DNA from: Cordilura impudica
Taxonomy: Eukaryota; Arthropoda; Insecta; Diptera; Scathophagidae
Length of the DNA: 64,000 bases
NCBI GenBank assembly: GCA_963682025.1
Contig: OY821519.1
Span: forward strand, 96,747,585 to 96,811,584
Direction of reading: 5' to 3'
The stretch's first letter is position 1; every line of letters starts with the position of its first letter. The notes under the pieces are model-generated. The model was given only the letters and a program-made list of their open reading frames with translations, made no database searches and had not been told where the DNA came from. The position numbers and the translations under genes were made by a program. This document shows positions 32,993 to 45,030 of this stretch, one piece after another.

Positions 32993-35219
32993 TATTTGTT
33001 GATATTGAAAAGGTATTTCTCCTTCATTTATGAAGTACTGGCTGAATTCATTCTTAATTTCGTCTATTGTTTCGCTGTTGTAAGAATGTTGTCTTGTGAG
33101 AGGATGTAAAGATGAGTCAATTGCATCATTCCGCCATTCTCCTGGAGTAATGTTACCATCGGCATTATCACGATCAACCAGTGAAGACGTCAAGTAAGTT
33201 CTTGCGTTCCTCATCAATAAAAAATTGTGTAATGCACAACAAGCAGTGGTTATTTTTCTTGCTTTTTCGGGCTGCGTAAAATGCGAAATCGTGCTGACAA
33301 TATGCCAAATGCATTCTCTACAACGCGTCGTGCTCTCGATAGGCGATAATTAAAGATGCGTTAAATACCAGCAAGCCTTTTCTTATTGAAGGGTTTCAAA
33401 AGATTTATGCTTGCAGAAAATGCATCATCAGCCACTAGGACAAACGGCATGCATTTTGACCTTTCGGGAAATGGCACAGGTTGAGGAAGATGGAGAGAAT
33501 TGTTTTGTAGCGCATCATAAAATGGAGTTCTCCGGAAAACGCCCCCATCAGAAACTCGACCATTTGTTCCTACGTCTATGTAAATAAATTTATATTACGC
33601 ATCCGCAATGCCTATGAGCACAATATTAAATATGTGTGCCTGCCAAGGTTCAGAAAATACACACATGAAACACACAATGTTCTGTTCAAAAGCAGCCAAC
33701 ACATATCTTTATTTTCATATCAATTATGTGCGTTTCTAAATTTACTACGGTGCCCAACACAACCATGACTGTGTTCGTTTTAATATTTCGTTATTTACAC
33801 GAACATTTTTGTATCACATACTTTTTGTTTCAATCACACATAAAGCACACATTTCTGAGCGTTGCTTTATTTGAAGTTCATGTTCTGGTACGTGTACTGA
33901 AAAAAAAAAACACAGAACATGTACAATAAACAGGTTCGAGTTCAGTTATATTTTAAGTCGTGTTGTGGCTCGTGTGGTAAGAAAAAACACAACATGTACA
34001 ATAAACAGGTTCGAGTTCAGTTATATTTTAAGTCGTGTTTAAAATATAACTGAACTCGAACCTGTTTATTGTACATGTTGTGTTTTTTCTCACTACACGA
34101 GCCACAACACGACTTAAAATATAACTGAACTCGAACCTGTTTATTGTATATGTTCTGTGTTTTTTTTCAGTACACTTACCAGAACATGAACTTCAAATAA
34201 AGCAACACTCAAAAATGTGTGCTTTATGTGTGATTGAAACAAAAAGTATGTGATACAAAAATGTTCGTGTAAATAACGAAATATTAAAAAGAACACAGTC
34301 ATGGTTGTGTTGGGCACCGAAGAAAATTTAAAAACAAACATAATTGGTATGAAAATAAAAATATGTGTGTGTTGGTCTAAGTTATGTTTGTTTACATATA
34401 TGTACGAGTTTTTTATTCAGTGTGTGTTTTTTTCTGAACTCTGATTTTAAGTCGTGTTTAAAATATAACTGAACTCGAACCTGTTTATTGTACATGTTCT
34501 GTTTTTTCTCAGTCGTGTTTAAAATATAACTGAACTCGAACCTGTTTATTGTACATGTTCTGTTTTTTCTTACTACACGAGCCACAACACGACTTAAAAT
34601 ATAACTGAACTCGAACCTGTTTATTGTACATGTTCTGTGTTTTTTTTCAGTACACGTACCAGAACATGAACTTCAAATAAAGCAACACTCAAAAATGTGT
34701 GCTTTATGTGTGATTGAAACAAAAAGTATGTGATACAAAAATGTTCGTGGAAATAACGAAATATTAAAACGAACACAGTCATGGTTGTGTTGGGCACCGT
34801 AGAAAATTTAAAAACAAACATAATTGATATGAAAATAAAAATATGTGTGTGTTGGTCTAAGTTATGTTTGTTTACATATATGTACGAGTTTTTTATTCAG
34901 TGTATGTTTTTTTCTGAACTCTGGTGCCTGCCAAATAGAAAAAAAGAAGATTAATTAATTCGTCAATTATTTTTGTATAAATTTTGCACAATCGAAGTCA
35001 TTTGAACCCATGCACACAAAGTTTTTATGCAGCGAAGGTTCTTCAGAACGCAATTCCTTCAGAAGTTTTTGGCAACATCCTTCCATTTTACGGCGCTGCA
35101 TCCAAGCTCGAACCCACATTCTTCTGGATCTTCTTTTTTTCTTTTTGCTGGGTTTCTGAAACTGCTATAGCTCCAGCAGTTATTAATAATAAATCTCCAA
35201 TATCACTGCCACTAAACAT
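32954..35219 (-). pseudogene. PIF/Harbinger transposase, split and internally deleted
   Basis: From 35219: MFSGSDIGDLLLITAGAIAV, a frame break, then RRSRRMWVRAWMQRRKMEG, LLKELRSEEPSLHKNFVCM and FDCAKF, the usual N-terminus of the DDE_4-type family. The hAT foldback follows. The gene resumes at 33643 with IFNIVLIGIADA, YKFIYIDVGTNGRVSDGGVF (second catalytic Asp), [35 protein letters not shown] (catalytic Glu in VVEN) and, after further breaks, RNARTYLTSSLVDRDNADG and a tail to QYQQI next to the mariner. The helix-turn-helix and the first-Asp box (GAIDGKH in relatives) are deleted. Inactive. Confidence 0.88.
33644..34923. mobile_element. hAT-type foldback in Harbinger, 8 bp duplication
   Basis: A 1280 bp inverted-repeat element: left terminus CAAGGTTCAGAAAATACAC, right terminus complement CAGAGTTCAGAAAAAAAC. 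It is flanked by GTGCCTGC (33636..33643 and 34924..34931). Arms are ~390 bases; the centre has an extra array of 'aactgaactcgaacctgttt' units in both orientations, making this copy longer than the others. An 8 bp duplication and CAGRG-like end fit hAT. No transposase. Confidence 0.9.
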
Positions 35220-35504
35220 TTTAACTTTTCACATTGCTTCACAAACACAATTTGAGACTGTTTGACAGATGTTTGTCATACACACCGGGCAAATAAAATT
35301 ATTAGTATACTGTAAAGGGGTATACAAATATTTGTGCCAAACATGGCTGACACAAAATTGTCTGTTATTTGCGCAAATAAAATTCAAACAAATATTAGTG
35401 CAATATAAACCCATACCCAAACATTTGTCACAAACCATACTATTAGCCCAAACCATTATTTGTTGTGTTTGGACAAATATTAGCATAGTCTAAACGCACC
35501 TTAA

Positions 35505-38369
35505 GACTTGGATAACATCATTAGGAGTTGCTTAGGTGTCGAGCAGTACTGTAGTTGTTCAAATTGAGAACAATTCGATTGGTGAATTTTTTTCTGAGTG
35601 TTGACATGTTATTCACCGTTTATTGGTTTTCCATTTTGTTTCGATGTGGATTATAAGCTTACATACCAAAAAAAAAAAACTATCGCAGTAACCTTGTTGG
35701 CCGATAAGCCCACCTTGGCGCTCTTCGGCGCTGTTTGCTAACTGGTGTGTCTCTGTAATGGATCCATGTTCAATAGTGAGTGAGCAAGCGCGCCACACAT
35801 TTTTCTTTCAGACAGTTTGCGTCAGCTTGATCATTTAAAAATAGAAATCACAAAGCCATATGATAAGCCTATGACATCAAAAATCTTACACTTTCACTAT
35901 TGAGCGGCCCATATTGTACGTGATTTTATTTCTCTACATTTTTAGACTTATCGCTCCAAACGCGATGTCAACAGCTGTTTCACCAGTTAATATTAATAAT
36001 AAATTCACATTATTTATAAAAATATTATATTACATTCCATATTTTAAATATCAAAAGAATAAAAGAGGAAAAAATATACTTAAACTTCACGTTTCATTAT
36101 ATTATATAAAACCGAGAGGACTTGTGATTAATACACGACGGTGTAGGGCATTAAAATTAATGTGAATTTTAACTCAGGCCTTAACTATTAAGAGCCACTC
36201 ATGTTTGATGGCAAATACAAACGACAAAGTGGTAAAAAGGATAATAACTAAATAATCGTAAAAAAAACAAACATAAAAAACCCACAGTATATTGTGTGGG
36301 AAAGCATTTAGTACATATATTTCCAAGAACTCATATTATCATTGGCTCTGCCTATCATACGGGCAATTTAAAGGAATTTTATTTCGAAGGTTTTTCCTGA
36401 TTGAAAAACCGACACATACTTTAATAGTTACAATTAATGCTTAAAAGTACACACTACAGACATTAAAATGGTTAAAAAATACCATTTATTTATTGAAGCA
36501 AGTAATAAAATATTATTCGCGTGTGAGAAATTGTATTTCGTTAGTTCGGTTAACATGCCCTCCTCTCCTTATGTCTATGGCGTTTCATCTATAAAATTTA
36601 CGACCAACGTAATATTTTATGGCCATCCTATCATATCTGTGTTCAAATTTCTTCGATAATAATCATTTGAAATAGGTTTTGAAGAATTGAAAAATAAAAT
36701 ATAAATAAAAAATTCTTATTACTTAATTTCTTTTAATCTGATAACTTTGTCAAATATGGCTCTTTCATTATCCGTTCCTTCTAAGTTATCCCTAGTGTTC
36801 ATGTAATGTTCACTGGCACCAAAATATAGCCTCACCTGACATCATGGTATTTTCTATAAATTACGTTTTCATTACATTTTATAAACTTACAAAAATCCGT
36901 CTGTCCAATGTAACCAAATTGCCAACATACTAGCAATTCTTACAACCCGCTTTTATGCAACTGAAAACAATTGACATTGCATAAAACATGCTGAAATCGG
37001 GCGTTGGAAGTTCTAACTCAAAGATGGTGAAATTTTGTTAAGATAGTTTTTTTATTTAATAAAACATAATTTCACTAAAACACTCGCACTATATCTCCTA
37101 CCGCCCCATAATGATTTCGAGCACTTTAGCCCAATCTAGAAGCACTAAATCCGCAAATGTATATAATCAAAGCCTAATGTTTATTTGAGACCTGAAAACT
37201 AGTAAAGAGTAATAAAATTAAAATGCATAAATAGCTTAACGCAAATATATTTGATTCTAATCAGAATCTTAAGTATCAGAACCAGCACCATCTTCTTGTA
37301 TAATTGGCTCTAAAATAACCTACCTATCTTGATATTGTTCCAGGACTAGAACCGGAAGGTCGTTTGGAGAGCGAGGGTTTGAGGAAGAGAAAAGAAGTGA
37401 GTACATTAAATTTTCTATTGGGGTTAAAATTTTTATAACCAACGAACGGATTTTCCCGACCACCTTTGAAAAAATTTCATATATTTTTTTTTTTATTTAT
37501 TTATTTGGGTGATTTTAAATACATATATTATTGTAGACAAAAGGAGTTAAAAGTAAGAAATATTTATTCTATATTTTCAGTTAAAAATTCTCGGTCTTCG
37601 GATTACAGTTTTACTTTAAGGTTTGATTTTCCTTCAGCAACAAAATAGTGGAATTTTTGTGTTCCTGGTATTGTTTTCAAGCTAATAAACCAGTTTTTTT
37701 AAGAAACTCTTCTTCTGCTTTATAATTCTCCTCTGTTAAAAGTACAAAATTTCAATTTAAAAGATGTTCACGACACCACTCATAGAACTGAAGCGGGGCA
37801 GTAATTTGGTCCTGTATTGTACGCTGCACACGGTTCGCTTAAAGGTCGAATAGGTTCGCCAAAACCTTCGACCATTTCTGAAAACGGGGATTGGTTGGGA
37901 ATCATTTATGTATTTAAACGTCGAAAACCGCAAAATCCTAGCAGATCGGCTTTTCAAGTTACCATCAAAGTAAGCTACCGTGTTTTGACGATAGCACACA
38001 TGGCCATATGAAGCATCCATCACTGTTCGAATGCTCTTCCCCGGGAATGTTTTGACAATTTAAACATGTTCAATGGATGAGTTACCACTGGACATAGAGA
38101 AGAATACTCATTGGACCAAGTTTTCATACTACTTACTTACAGAAGTACGGGAAATGGGTTAAAATACCGGTGCAAACTTTTATGTTGTATTGTTTTTATT
38201 GTGCTTCCTTGGAATTGGAGTATTTGGAAGTTGAAGATATAATACCATTCTTGGATTTAGAAATGAAAATTTATTTGTACATTTCAATTACATAATTAAA
38301 TAAATTCATTAGTTTATCACAACATATAGAAAGGCACATTTGAAAAGAATTATTGAATCTTACTATTTA
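35505..38369. other. Unassigned 2.9 kb, scattered short frames
   Basis: No gene could be supported. The 88-codon minus frame at 37757..38023 (MMDASYGHVCYRQNTVAYF start) looks protein-like and less AT-biased than its surroundings, but I do not recognise a family. 36280..36300 holds a small hairpin, CCCACAGTATATTGTGTGGG. The rest is AT-rich. Confidence 0.45.
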
Positions 38370-40499
38370 CTATAAATGTGTTGAGGAGAATTGAGCCATC
38401 GCTTTTTTCAAATTATTCATATATGGCTCATTTTTCATGGTGTTTATCTTGTGCCTATTCCAAAATGAAAGGAACTCACGATGGATCGATTCTCCCGCCT
38501 GCTCTGACCAATATCCTAAAGCTTCATTATTCTCAAAAAAAAAAAAAAATAGATACAGTCCTCGAGGTGTTCCAATAGTACATGGATTTTTATAGTAACT
38601 GTTACATTTTGTAATGCTTTGTAGTTTTTTCTAAGCTCTTCTATGTACTTTTGGAGACAAGTGTTTGAGCCATTTTTTCTTGTTCCAAAACAACATTTCA
38701 CAAGATTATCCATAGCTTTGAATGTATGAACATATGGACTAACCGAAAAAATCCCTACCTTGTCATGTATTTCCCAATCGAGCAATTTATCTGGTTCTTC
38801 GAGAAGTTTCCTGCATGCATTGCCCTCAAAAATGTCACCATGGTAAGTCTTTGAAACCAGGTTCAATTTCTTGGCCAAATGAGTGCAGTTTCACGACCCA
38901 CCAAAGGAACAAGCCCATCCCAAAACAAATGGTTTACAAATCCCTGCAATATATGCAACTCTGGTATCACGCATTTTTGGAGTACAAATATATTGTCATC
39001 TTCGCTGAAAAGTGGAGGGTTAATTGTAATGTTATGGTTTTTGGCATTTTGCTTTTTCCCTCCTCCAATCTGAGCGTAATTCATACTATCGTTTTTCAAA
39101 TGTTCATAAGTCTTTAAACTTAAAATTAGATTAGAATTATCAGTTTCACAGGTATTATCGGCATTTTTGGCTTCAAATAAATCTTTTCCACTCCTCAACT
39201 CTTGGAAAGCAATAGGGGCTAGGGTACCTTGAGGTGGCTGTTTGTTGGCCGTTAGCGAGGAGAATAATTTTGAAATCGGACACAAATTTGAACGGAATGC
39301 TATTCAACTCAGTTATCTCGAACAATAATTTGATATTCGCATACGTTTCCTTTATTTGAGGTACGATGCATAAAAGTATCACCCTATGTACTGAAGAAAG
39401 CTTCGCTTGTGCTAAAGTACTACCGCCTTCAGAATAGAGCTGTCGTTTTTTTACCACCCGTTCCTCTTCGTCCTCTTAGTCACCTTCACCCATTATGCTC
39501 ATACAAATTTTAAAAAAAGCCTGCCCGCCATCAGCCATCACTTTAATGTTAACATTGCCCACTTGCTGCCTTTTCTATAAAACTATTTCTAACAATTGTT
39601 CAGCATTTCCATAGATGCCGGGCCTTTCAGACTTTTTATCTCCACACTCGCAATCAAAATAAAATTTTTTTGTTTGATATACATCTTCGAAGATTCGTGA
39701 TTTGTTACCAAGATGTTGAAGATAATTGCTGGGAACGGATTTTCTTCCTACATGTGTTCTCAGGAAATTGGTGAACTTTCTCATCTGATTGATCGATGCA
39801 GTTGAAAATTATCTAAAGATTTTTCTGGGAAAATTGTGTCTTCGACAATACGCGGATTGAGCTGAACTCTCGCCTTTGCTCCACGTGTGCTCAAGACCAG
39901 TTGACTATTTTTACTTTTTGCCGATACGAGGTTTTCAGTGATTTGGCTATCCAGCTTGCGCTTCAAAAGGGCCGTGATAAGATGGTCTTGCTTTTTTTCT
40001 GGTATTTCAGCGACAATGTGTAGAATATTCTCCTCGACTTGGTTGTTGCAATTACTTGGATGTCTTTTTCCCTTACCCACTTCTTGATAACACTTCTTAC
40101 AAATGCTTGCGTCTGTTTATCGCAGGACGTCTGTATCATTTTGGGAGTACTTCGGAAATGCCCGCGCCCTGTTTCATTGTGCAAATGACCTTTAAAAGCT
40201 GCAGTCCAGCAAATGAAACATTGACATTCACCACTATGGGCACGTGTATTCTTCCGTAGTTCAATGTCCTCATAATTTGGCATATCCAAAGGTCTCAACT
40301 GAATATTTTTTTCTCGCTCCTGAAGAGTAATCCTACAAGTCCCACAAATACTAGTTGGAAATCTCTCATCAGCTAAGTTGAAAGTGGTGGTAAGATATTG
40401 TTTTATTAATTTCTCCACATTTTCATTTATTCGAAAGTGTGACTCCGTTTTGACACCGAACACTATTTTCCTGCCACAAGGTGCACTATAAAGAGGCAC
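38370..40499 (-). pseudogene. DDE-type transposase-like protein with RAG1-N-terminus-like cysteine module
   Basis: One decayed gene of ~700 codons. The N-terminal 178-codon frame has C8, C52-x2-C55 (SICGTCRITLQE) and C92/C94-x2-C97 (GECQCFICWTAAFKG), a layout recalling the zinc-binding N-terminal region of RAG1 and of N-RAG-TP transposons. Then, in shifting frames: VSAKSKNSQLVLSTRGAKA, MRKFTNFLRTHVGRKSV, VNIKVMADGGQAFFKICMSI (Asp near 39531), VSDFKIILLANGQQTATSRY (Asp near 39276), INPPLFSEDDN, IPELHILQGFVNHL, KTYHGDIFEGNACRKLL, CCFGTRKNGSN, TIKIHVLLEHLEDC and, past a poly-A slip near 38530, LGYWSEQAGESIHREF with candidate catalytic Glu, stop at 38370. At least six breaks. I recall this family as unnamed, high-copy proteins of arthropods and cnidarians. 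The DDE role and RAG1 link are inference. Confidence 0.7.
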
Positions 40500-41094
40500 A
40501 AGTTTTCGTCAACGGTAGTTTATAGGAAAAAAATTTAGAATTAGGTTGGAATATTACCACATGAATGTTCTTGTTCAAGTATCACAAAGTTACGCGTCGA
40601 TGTTGATTATATGCTTTATTAACAATGTTCCAAGAAAGACTGTAATTTCCGTTAATTTTGTGAGTGACAAGAGGTCAAATGGTTTGACTATTGTCAAATG
40701 AAAATGCTGCCAGATTAATAATTTGAAGAAAAAACGCTAAAACCGCAGAAAAATCGCTAAGTTCTAAAAAAATCCCTAATACTTGTAAATTGTACAATAA
40801 AAACTACAACATGGAAACTCTACGAATGGAAAGGATACAACATGCTGAATCTAGAAATTGAGAAAACTAAAAGCATCAACAGAAAATATGTAAACAAAGA
40901 AAAAGTAACAAAACATATGTATTAAAACGAAAAATTTTACATTTGAAAAATTAAAGTGCTTGTATCTTCAAAAGCCGATCTGTTAGGATTTTTCGTGGTG
41001 TTGAACAAAACTTATTTTGTAGAAACATTATCATATGGCGATGGAACAAATGGACCGCAGCAGTGTTGTGAATAAGACTATTAGATATAACTAT
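40500..41094. other. Unassigned spacer between two decayed genes
   Basis: AT-rich; no motif seen. It could be promoter or inter-ORF DNA if the flanking pseudogenes belong to one element. Confidence 0.4.
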
Positions 41095-42003
41095 GTAATT
41101 GGTGTGCTGTAACTGGAAATTGTACTTGTAATATATAGAAATTTGATATAAAGTAGCTTGGCAGTTGTTCCAATGAAAACCTTGTGAGGAGTCATGAACA
41201 AAAAAAGCTGCATTTTCCGAAAAATCACATATTGCAATTTACACATGTTCTCCAAGCGATGATTTTCTTGCATTCAAAAATGCTGCTTGTTCCTTTGCGA
41301 TAAATGAGTGAGGCAAAAGTGTCAATAATTTTTCGCAAAGTGAATCCAGAAAATCTTCAGCCTGCTTTACTATTGTTTCCAATGAGTCTCTATCCACACA
41401 TATCAATTGTTTATATGTAATTTCGCCAAGTTTTTGGTTGATATTTTCTACTCCTGGACAGTCCTTACATTTAGCTAAATAGCATTTGGGAGTCGAAGGA
41501 TTGCACGTGATTTTCTCAAACCAATCTTTATATGTTTCAAGGTGGAAATCGTCTAAGCCTTCTGTTAATTTTTCAAGGAGATGTTGTGAGCTCCACTGAC
41601 ATTGACCAACACAACATTTTTCGGACGAAGCTCACAAAATTTAGAAAGACCAATTTTTATTCCTTCATGTTTTTCTTTAAACAACGCATACATTTCACCT
41701 AGATTTCCAAGCAGCAATCTTTTAGTTTTTTATTTTCACACCATTCTCAAACATAGAAACAGAATCTTTTTACCCTGGCATGCATCTGCTGACGTCATCA
41801 CGTTTATAAAAGATTTTAACAGCTTCCACAACTTTCGATGATAAAACATTTCTTGGTTTATTGTTGGGACTACTCAGTATACCTTTCCTCAACTAATTTT
41901 TTTTACCTTTCGAGCCATAAAGTCGGAAATTTCAAACTCCTGCACCATTTTCTGCAATGCCTAACTTTTTGGTAAAAGGGTTAGCAATTGTATTTTTTCG
42001 CTA
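41095..42003 (-). pseudogene. Decayed repeat-encoded protein with DFSEN/FHWNN motifs
   Basis: Reading the minus strand across stops and frame breaks gives an ordered series: SEKIQLLTLLPKS, MVQEFEISDFMARKVKK, SADACQGKK, LLLGNLGEMYALFKEKHEGI, KIGLSKFCELRPKNVVLVN, then LNARKSSLGEH and CDFSENAAFFVHDSSQGFHWNN-type residues with QATLYQISIYY to about 41100. I recall proteins with the same order (KHP-x-KIGFSKF-x-LRPK, then CDFSENY and FHWNN-x-QAT) as numerous uncharacterised arthropod and cnidarian sequences. Copy number and Asp/Glu boxes suggest a transposase, but I know no established name. The 3' half is missing. It lies upstream of, and on the same strand as, the pseudogene at 38370..40499. Confidence 0.6.
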
Positions 42004-42660
42004 TTCTTTTGGGTAGATGTGAATTTTTACTTGAATTGCTGAAATATTCCCGATTCTGGACAAACATGAGAAACTGTAGAAGCGGTTCTTAAACCTGGGA
42101 AAAGATTTTTTTATAGAAGTACTTAACCTTTCACATTTTTGGATTCTGTAACTTTTTTTGATAAGATTTTTCTTTTTGTTAGGGAAAGCTTCCACATTAC
42201 CGAAATTTAATATGTAACAAAAATAAACACTAAACAAAAATTAAAAAAATATATAATTAAATTTTACATAAAATTTTACGCTAATTAAACAATAATAGCT
42301 CGCCCAAAAATGTATCACGAAATGCAAGGAAGACTATCAGCATCTTCTTTTAAGCGTTAAGCCTTAGAAAATATAAAATATAAGAAAGTATTAAATGTTT
42401 TTTTTTTTAAATTTTTGATTGATTTTGATTGGAATTTAAATGGAATTACCCATTGTTTTCTTCCTGGATGTATGGTGTTGTCTAAAAATCCATTAATCCT
42501 TATTTCACGATTCCCGTGCTTCTTCCGACATCATCCCAGTTGGAAGACAAACATTATTTATTATGTGACCATCGTAATAATATTTTGTTCATGGAAGATG
42601 GCATATAGAACCATGGATGTATATCTTTGAAGATTTCTGACGTTTGCCAGCAATATATTT
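42004..42660. other. Unassigned DNA
   Basis: AT-rich, with open frames of 71-78 codons lacking motifs. The minus frame at 42001..42237 may be the remains of the upstream part of the preceding pseudogene, but I cannot show it. Confidence 0.35.
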
Positions 42661-42667
42661 TGCAAAC

Positions 42668-43345
42668 CTAGTGTACTGAATAAAATACTGCCCAAAGCTT
42701 CACACTCGCGAACACATGATATACTGTCTTCCCTTCCCCAGGTATTCCGCGGCTGTGGCAGTGATCGTTGTGCTGAAGCCCTAGTATTTCTGCGTGTTTA
42801 CCGATCAGCCGATGACCCGTCAACTCAGGCATAAGCCTTGATATGACTCTTCCTTTAGTCCGTCTCAAGTAACAGTGAGCACACGTTTGCCTTGCGGTCC
42901 TGCATGTACCAATATTCTTCCATCTATTTTCCACTGCTCGTAGGAAGTGCATGAGGTTGCCAGTGGCGTTGCGACTGATACCGCAGAAGAAGCATCAAGA
43001 CCAGAACCTGTTCTTGCTAGTTCGTCCATAAAAATGGCCGGGAACCCATAGAAGAGTATGTAACGGGAAGCCGACTTTGGTTTGGCAGTTACTACTTGCA
43101 CTGTCCTACCAGGACGGAAGATGTAATATGATAGTTGAGAGAGAGAAGTGTCACCTGACTGTGTGTATAAAATCACACAAGTTTCATTGATCGCCAGAAT
43201 CTGCTCCTGAAAGACACTAGCATCATTCGGTAGTCTATAAGAAAGTTGAACATCAAGATCACAGCAGAAGACACCTGCAACAATACAACAACTAATCTTT
43301 GAGCCATCAGTGAAGACGAGAGTATCGGACCCTGCCACTGGATTA
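42668..43345 (-). pseudogene. LINE C-terminal RNase H fragment (I/R1-like)
   Basis: From 43338: GSDTLVFTDGSKISCCIVAG with the TDGS catalytic Asp box of RNase H, then VFQEQILAINETC with the Glu box. After frame breaks come KNIGTCRTARQT, ISRLMPELTGHRLIGKHAE and LGLQHNDHCHSRGIPGEGKTVYH, the leucine/TGH and Cys-rich tail of I/R1-group ORF2 proteins. Endonuclease and RT are absent. GC content is higher than in the neighbourhood, suggesting a younger or foreign fragment. Such RNase H domains degrade the RNA of the RNA-DNA hybrid. Confidence 0.78.
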
Positions 43346-43734
43346 CCACTATCCCAGTCCTTTCTCGAGGTAAATAAATAAACTTCTATACATAATAAAA
43401 AATAAAATAGTGGTGTATGATGTAAGACTTAGGCGCTCTATTTAAAGTAATTTTTTAGAAGTATTGTTAAAACTCCAGAAACATCTCAAGGTCAAAGGAA
43501 TGTCCCAAAAGCAGCAACTTGCTATCCCAACTCGCGAAACTTCCTCCGTGAGTACAGACAGATAATTGCAACTTCGAGCTTTTTTTTATAATATGTTTTG
43601 TTGCAGACGTACGAAAATTTGTATGAAGTACATAAAGGTATTATGGAAACAGAATATTGGTTATCTCACAAAGTACACGTAATTTTCCTCAGCGTTCTAA
43701 CAACCCAGAGCAACCCGACTTGATAAAGAACAGA
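43346..43734. other. Unassigned DNA
   Basis: No gene or repeat recognised. Confidence 0.35.
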
Positions 43735-45030
43735 ACAAATTTGGAAAAAAAATTTCTTTATTTCACAACATAATCTCCTTTTAGCTCAATACACTTTTCC
43801 CAGCGATGTTCAATAGTTTCAATACCCTGTTTCTAGTAAGAACTGTCTAGCTCTTTAAAACAGCCATCAACCGCAGAGTCCCCCTCTTCATTGCTGGAAA
43901 ATCTTTTATCACAGAGTCATTTTCACATATTCGGAAACAGAAAATAAACCCAGGAATTAATGCATGGATTTTGGCCATCGCAATAGTGAATGTATGAAGT
44001 GGTACATTGTCTTGATGAAACAACACTTCTTCACCAAATGTGGCCCTTTTTCCTTAATTTCATCGCAATAATACTCGTTCTTTATTGTTTTTCCTTGCGG
44101 AAGATAATCAATAAAAATTATCCCAAGCCTTTTGGAAATGATTCTCCCATTTTTTGTTCTATTTTGAGCAAAACGCGGGATCCATCTTGAGGACAACTTT
44201 CTCATCTATAAATTTTCGATCAATATGTAATGTGTAACACTTTTTGAAATGCCTATCACTTCAGATAGCTCACGCAACTTAGCATAATACTCGCCATTCA
44301 TAGAAGAGATATTCATCCAAAAAAAAAAAACAGACACGATTCTCCCATTTCAGTCCACTGTTTTGACTGTTCCTTTGTGTCAGGCGTGAAGTGGTGGAAG
44401 TGACTGTTCCTTTGTGTCAGGCGTCTTCTTTGGACACGATTCTCCCATTTCAGTCCACTGTTTTGACTGTTACTTTGTGTCAGGTGTGAAGTGGTGGATA
44501 CATGTCTTATCCATAATTATGAATCGACACAAAAACTCGACTTTGTTACAGTGAAACATCGCTATTGAAACATCTTCATGACGCAATTTCTATTGTGGGA
44601 AAAAGCGGCACCCATCTGGCGGAACAGCTTTTTCATTTCCAGGTTTTCTTTCGATATGTAACGTATATCACTTTTTGAAATGCCTATCATTACAGGTGGC
44701 TCACGCACCTTCAGCGGACGATCATCCAACAACATTTTAGTCGACCACTAAGGTGTTCGTTTTGGTAACTCGTATGGCCTCGTTTAAACTCTGCCACCCA
44801 ATATTTAATAGCCGAAATCGAAGCTGCAGACTTCCCAAGAGTAGAATCTTGGCGTCGTACATGAAATTTTTCTTTAAAGGGTGGCTGTGAGATCTGAACC
44901 TACATCTATCTCACAGGCGCTTTAATACACTCATTTATGTCAGGCCTTTGAACAGTGTGGTTGAGAATCATTTTTCATACCATACAATAAGCTTTTTACT
45001 TTGTACTTATCTCAGAAGATAAAACATTAA
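43735..45030 (-). pseudogene. DD34D mariner remnant, copy 1
   Basis: A decayed mariner read from 45030 downward: KEKFHVRRQDSTLGKS, ISAIKYWVAEFKRGHTS, SARWVP, then FIIMDKTCIHHFTPDTK (first Asp), QSKQWTEMGES, EVLFHQDNVPLHTF (second Asp) and a C-terminus near 43750 ending in a KEIML-type tail. A stretch of about 100 bases is duplicated at 44330..44510 ('acgattctcccatttcagtc' twice). Many stops. The 5' non-coding part (44890..45030) matches 59775..59975. A different family from the DD41D elements. Confidence 0.75.

Larger units (their letters stand above)
30744..35501 (-). mobile_element. PIF/Harbinger element carrying two nested insertions
   Basis: The ends are identical inverted repeats of 29 bases (30744..30772 and 35473..35501, starting AGGTGCGTTTAGACTATGC). 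They are flanked by TAA on both sides (30741..30743, 35502..35504), the TWA target of PIF/Harbinger. It encodes a MADF-like protein on the plus strand and a transposase on the minus strand, the usual two-gene plan. A DD41D mariner (31687..32992) and a hAT foldback (33644..34923) inserted later; without them it is about 2.2 kb. Confidence 0.92.

Noticed and set aside
33644..34923. LTR retrotransposon suspected from long repeated arms
   Set aside because: Arms are inverted rather than direct, there is no gag-pol, and the 8 bp duplications fit hAT.
37757..38023. 88-codon frame that looks protein-like
   Set aside because: Not assigned to a family; kept only as a note in the unassigned stretch because no motif supports a call.
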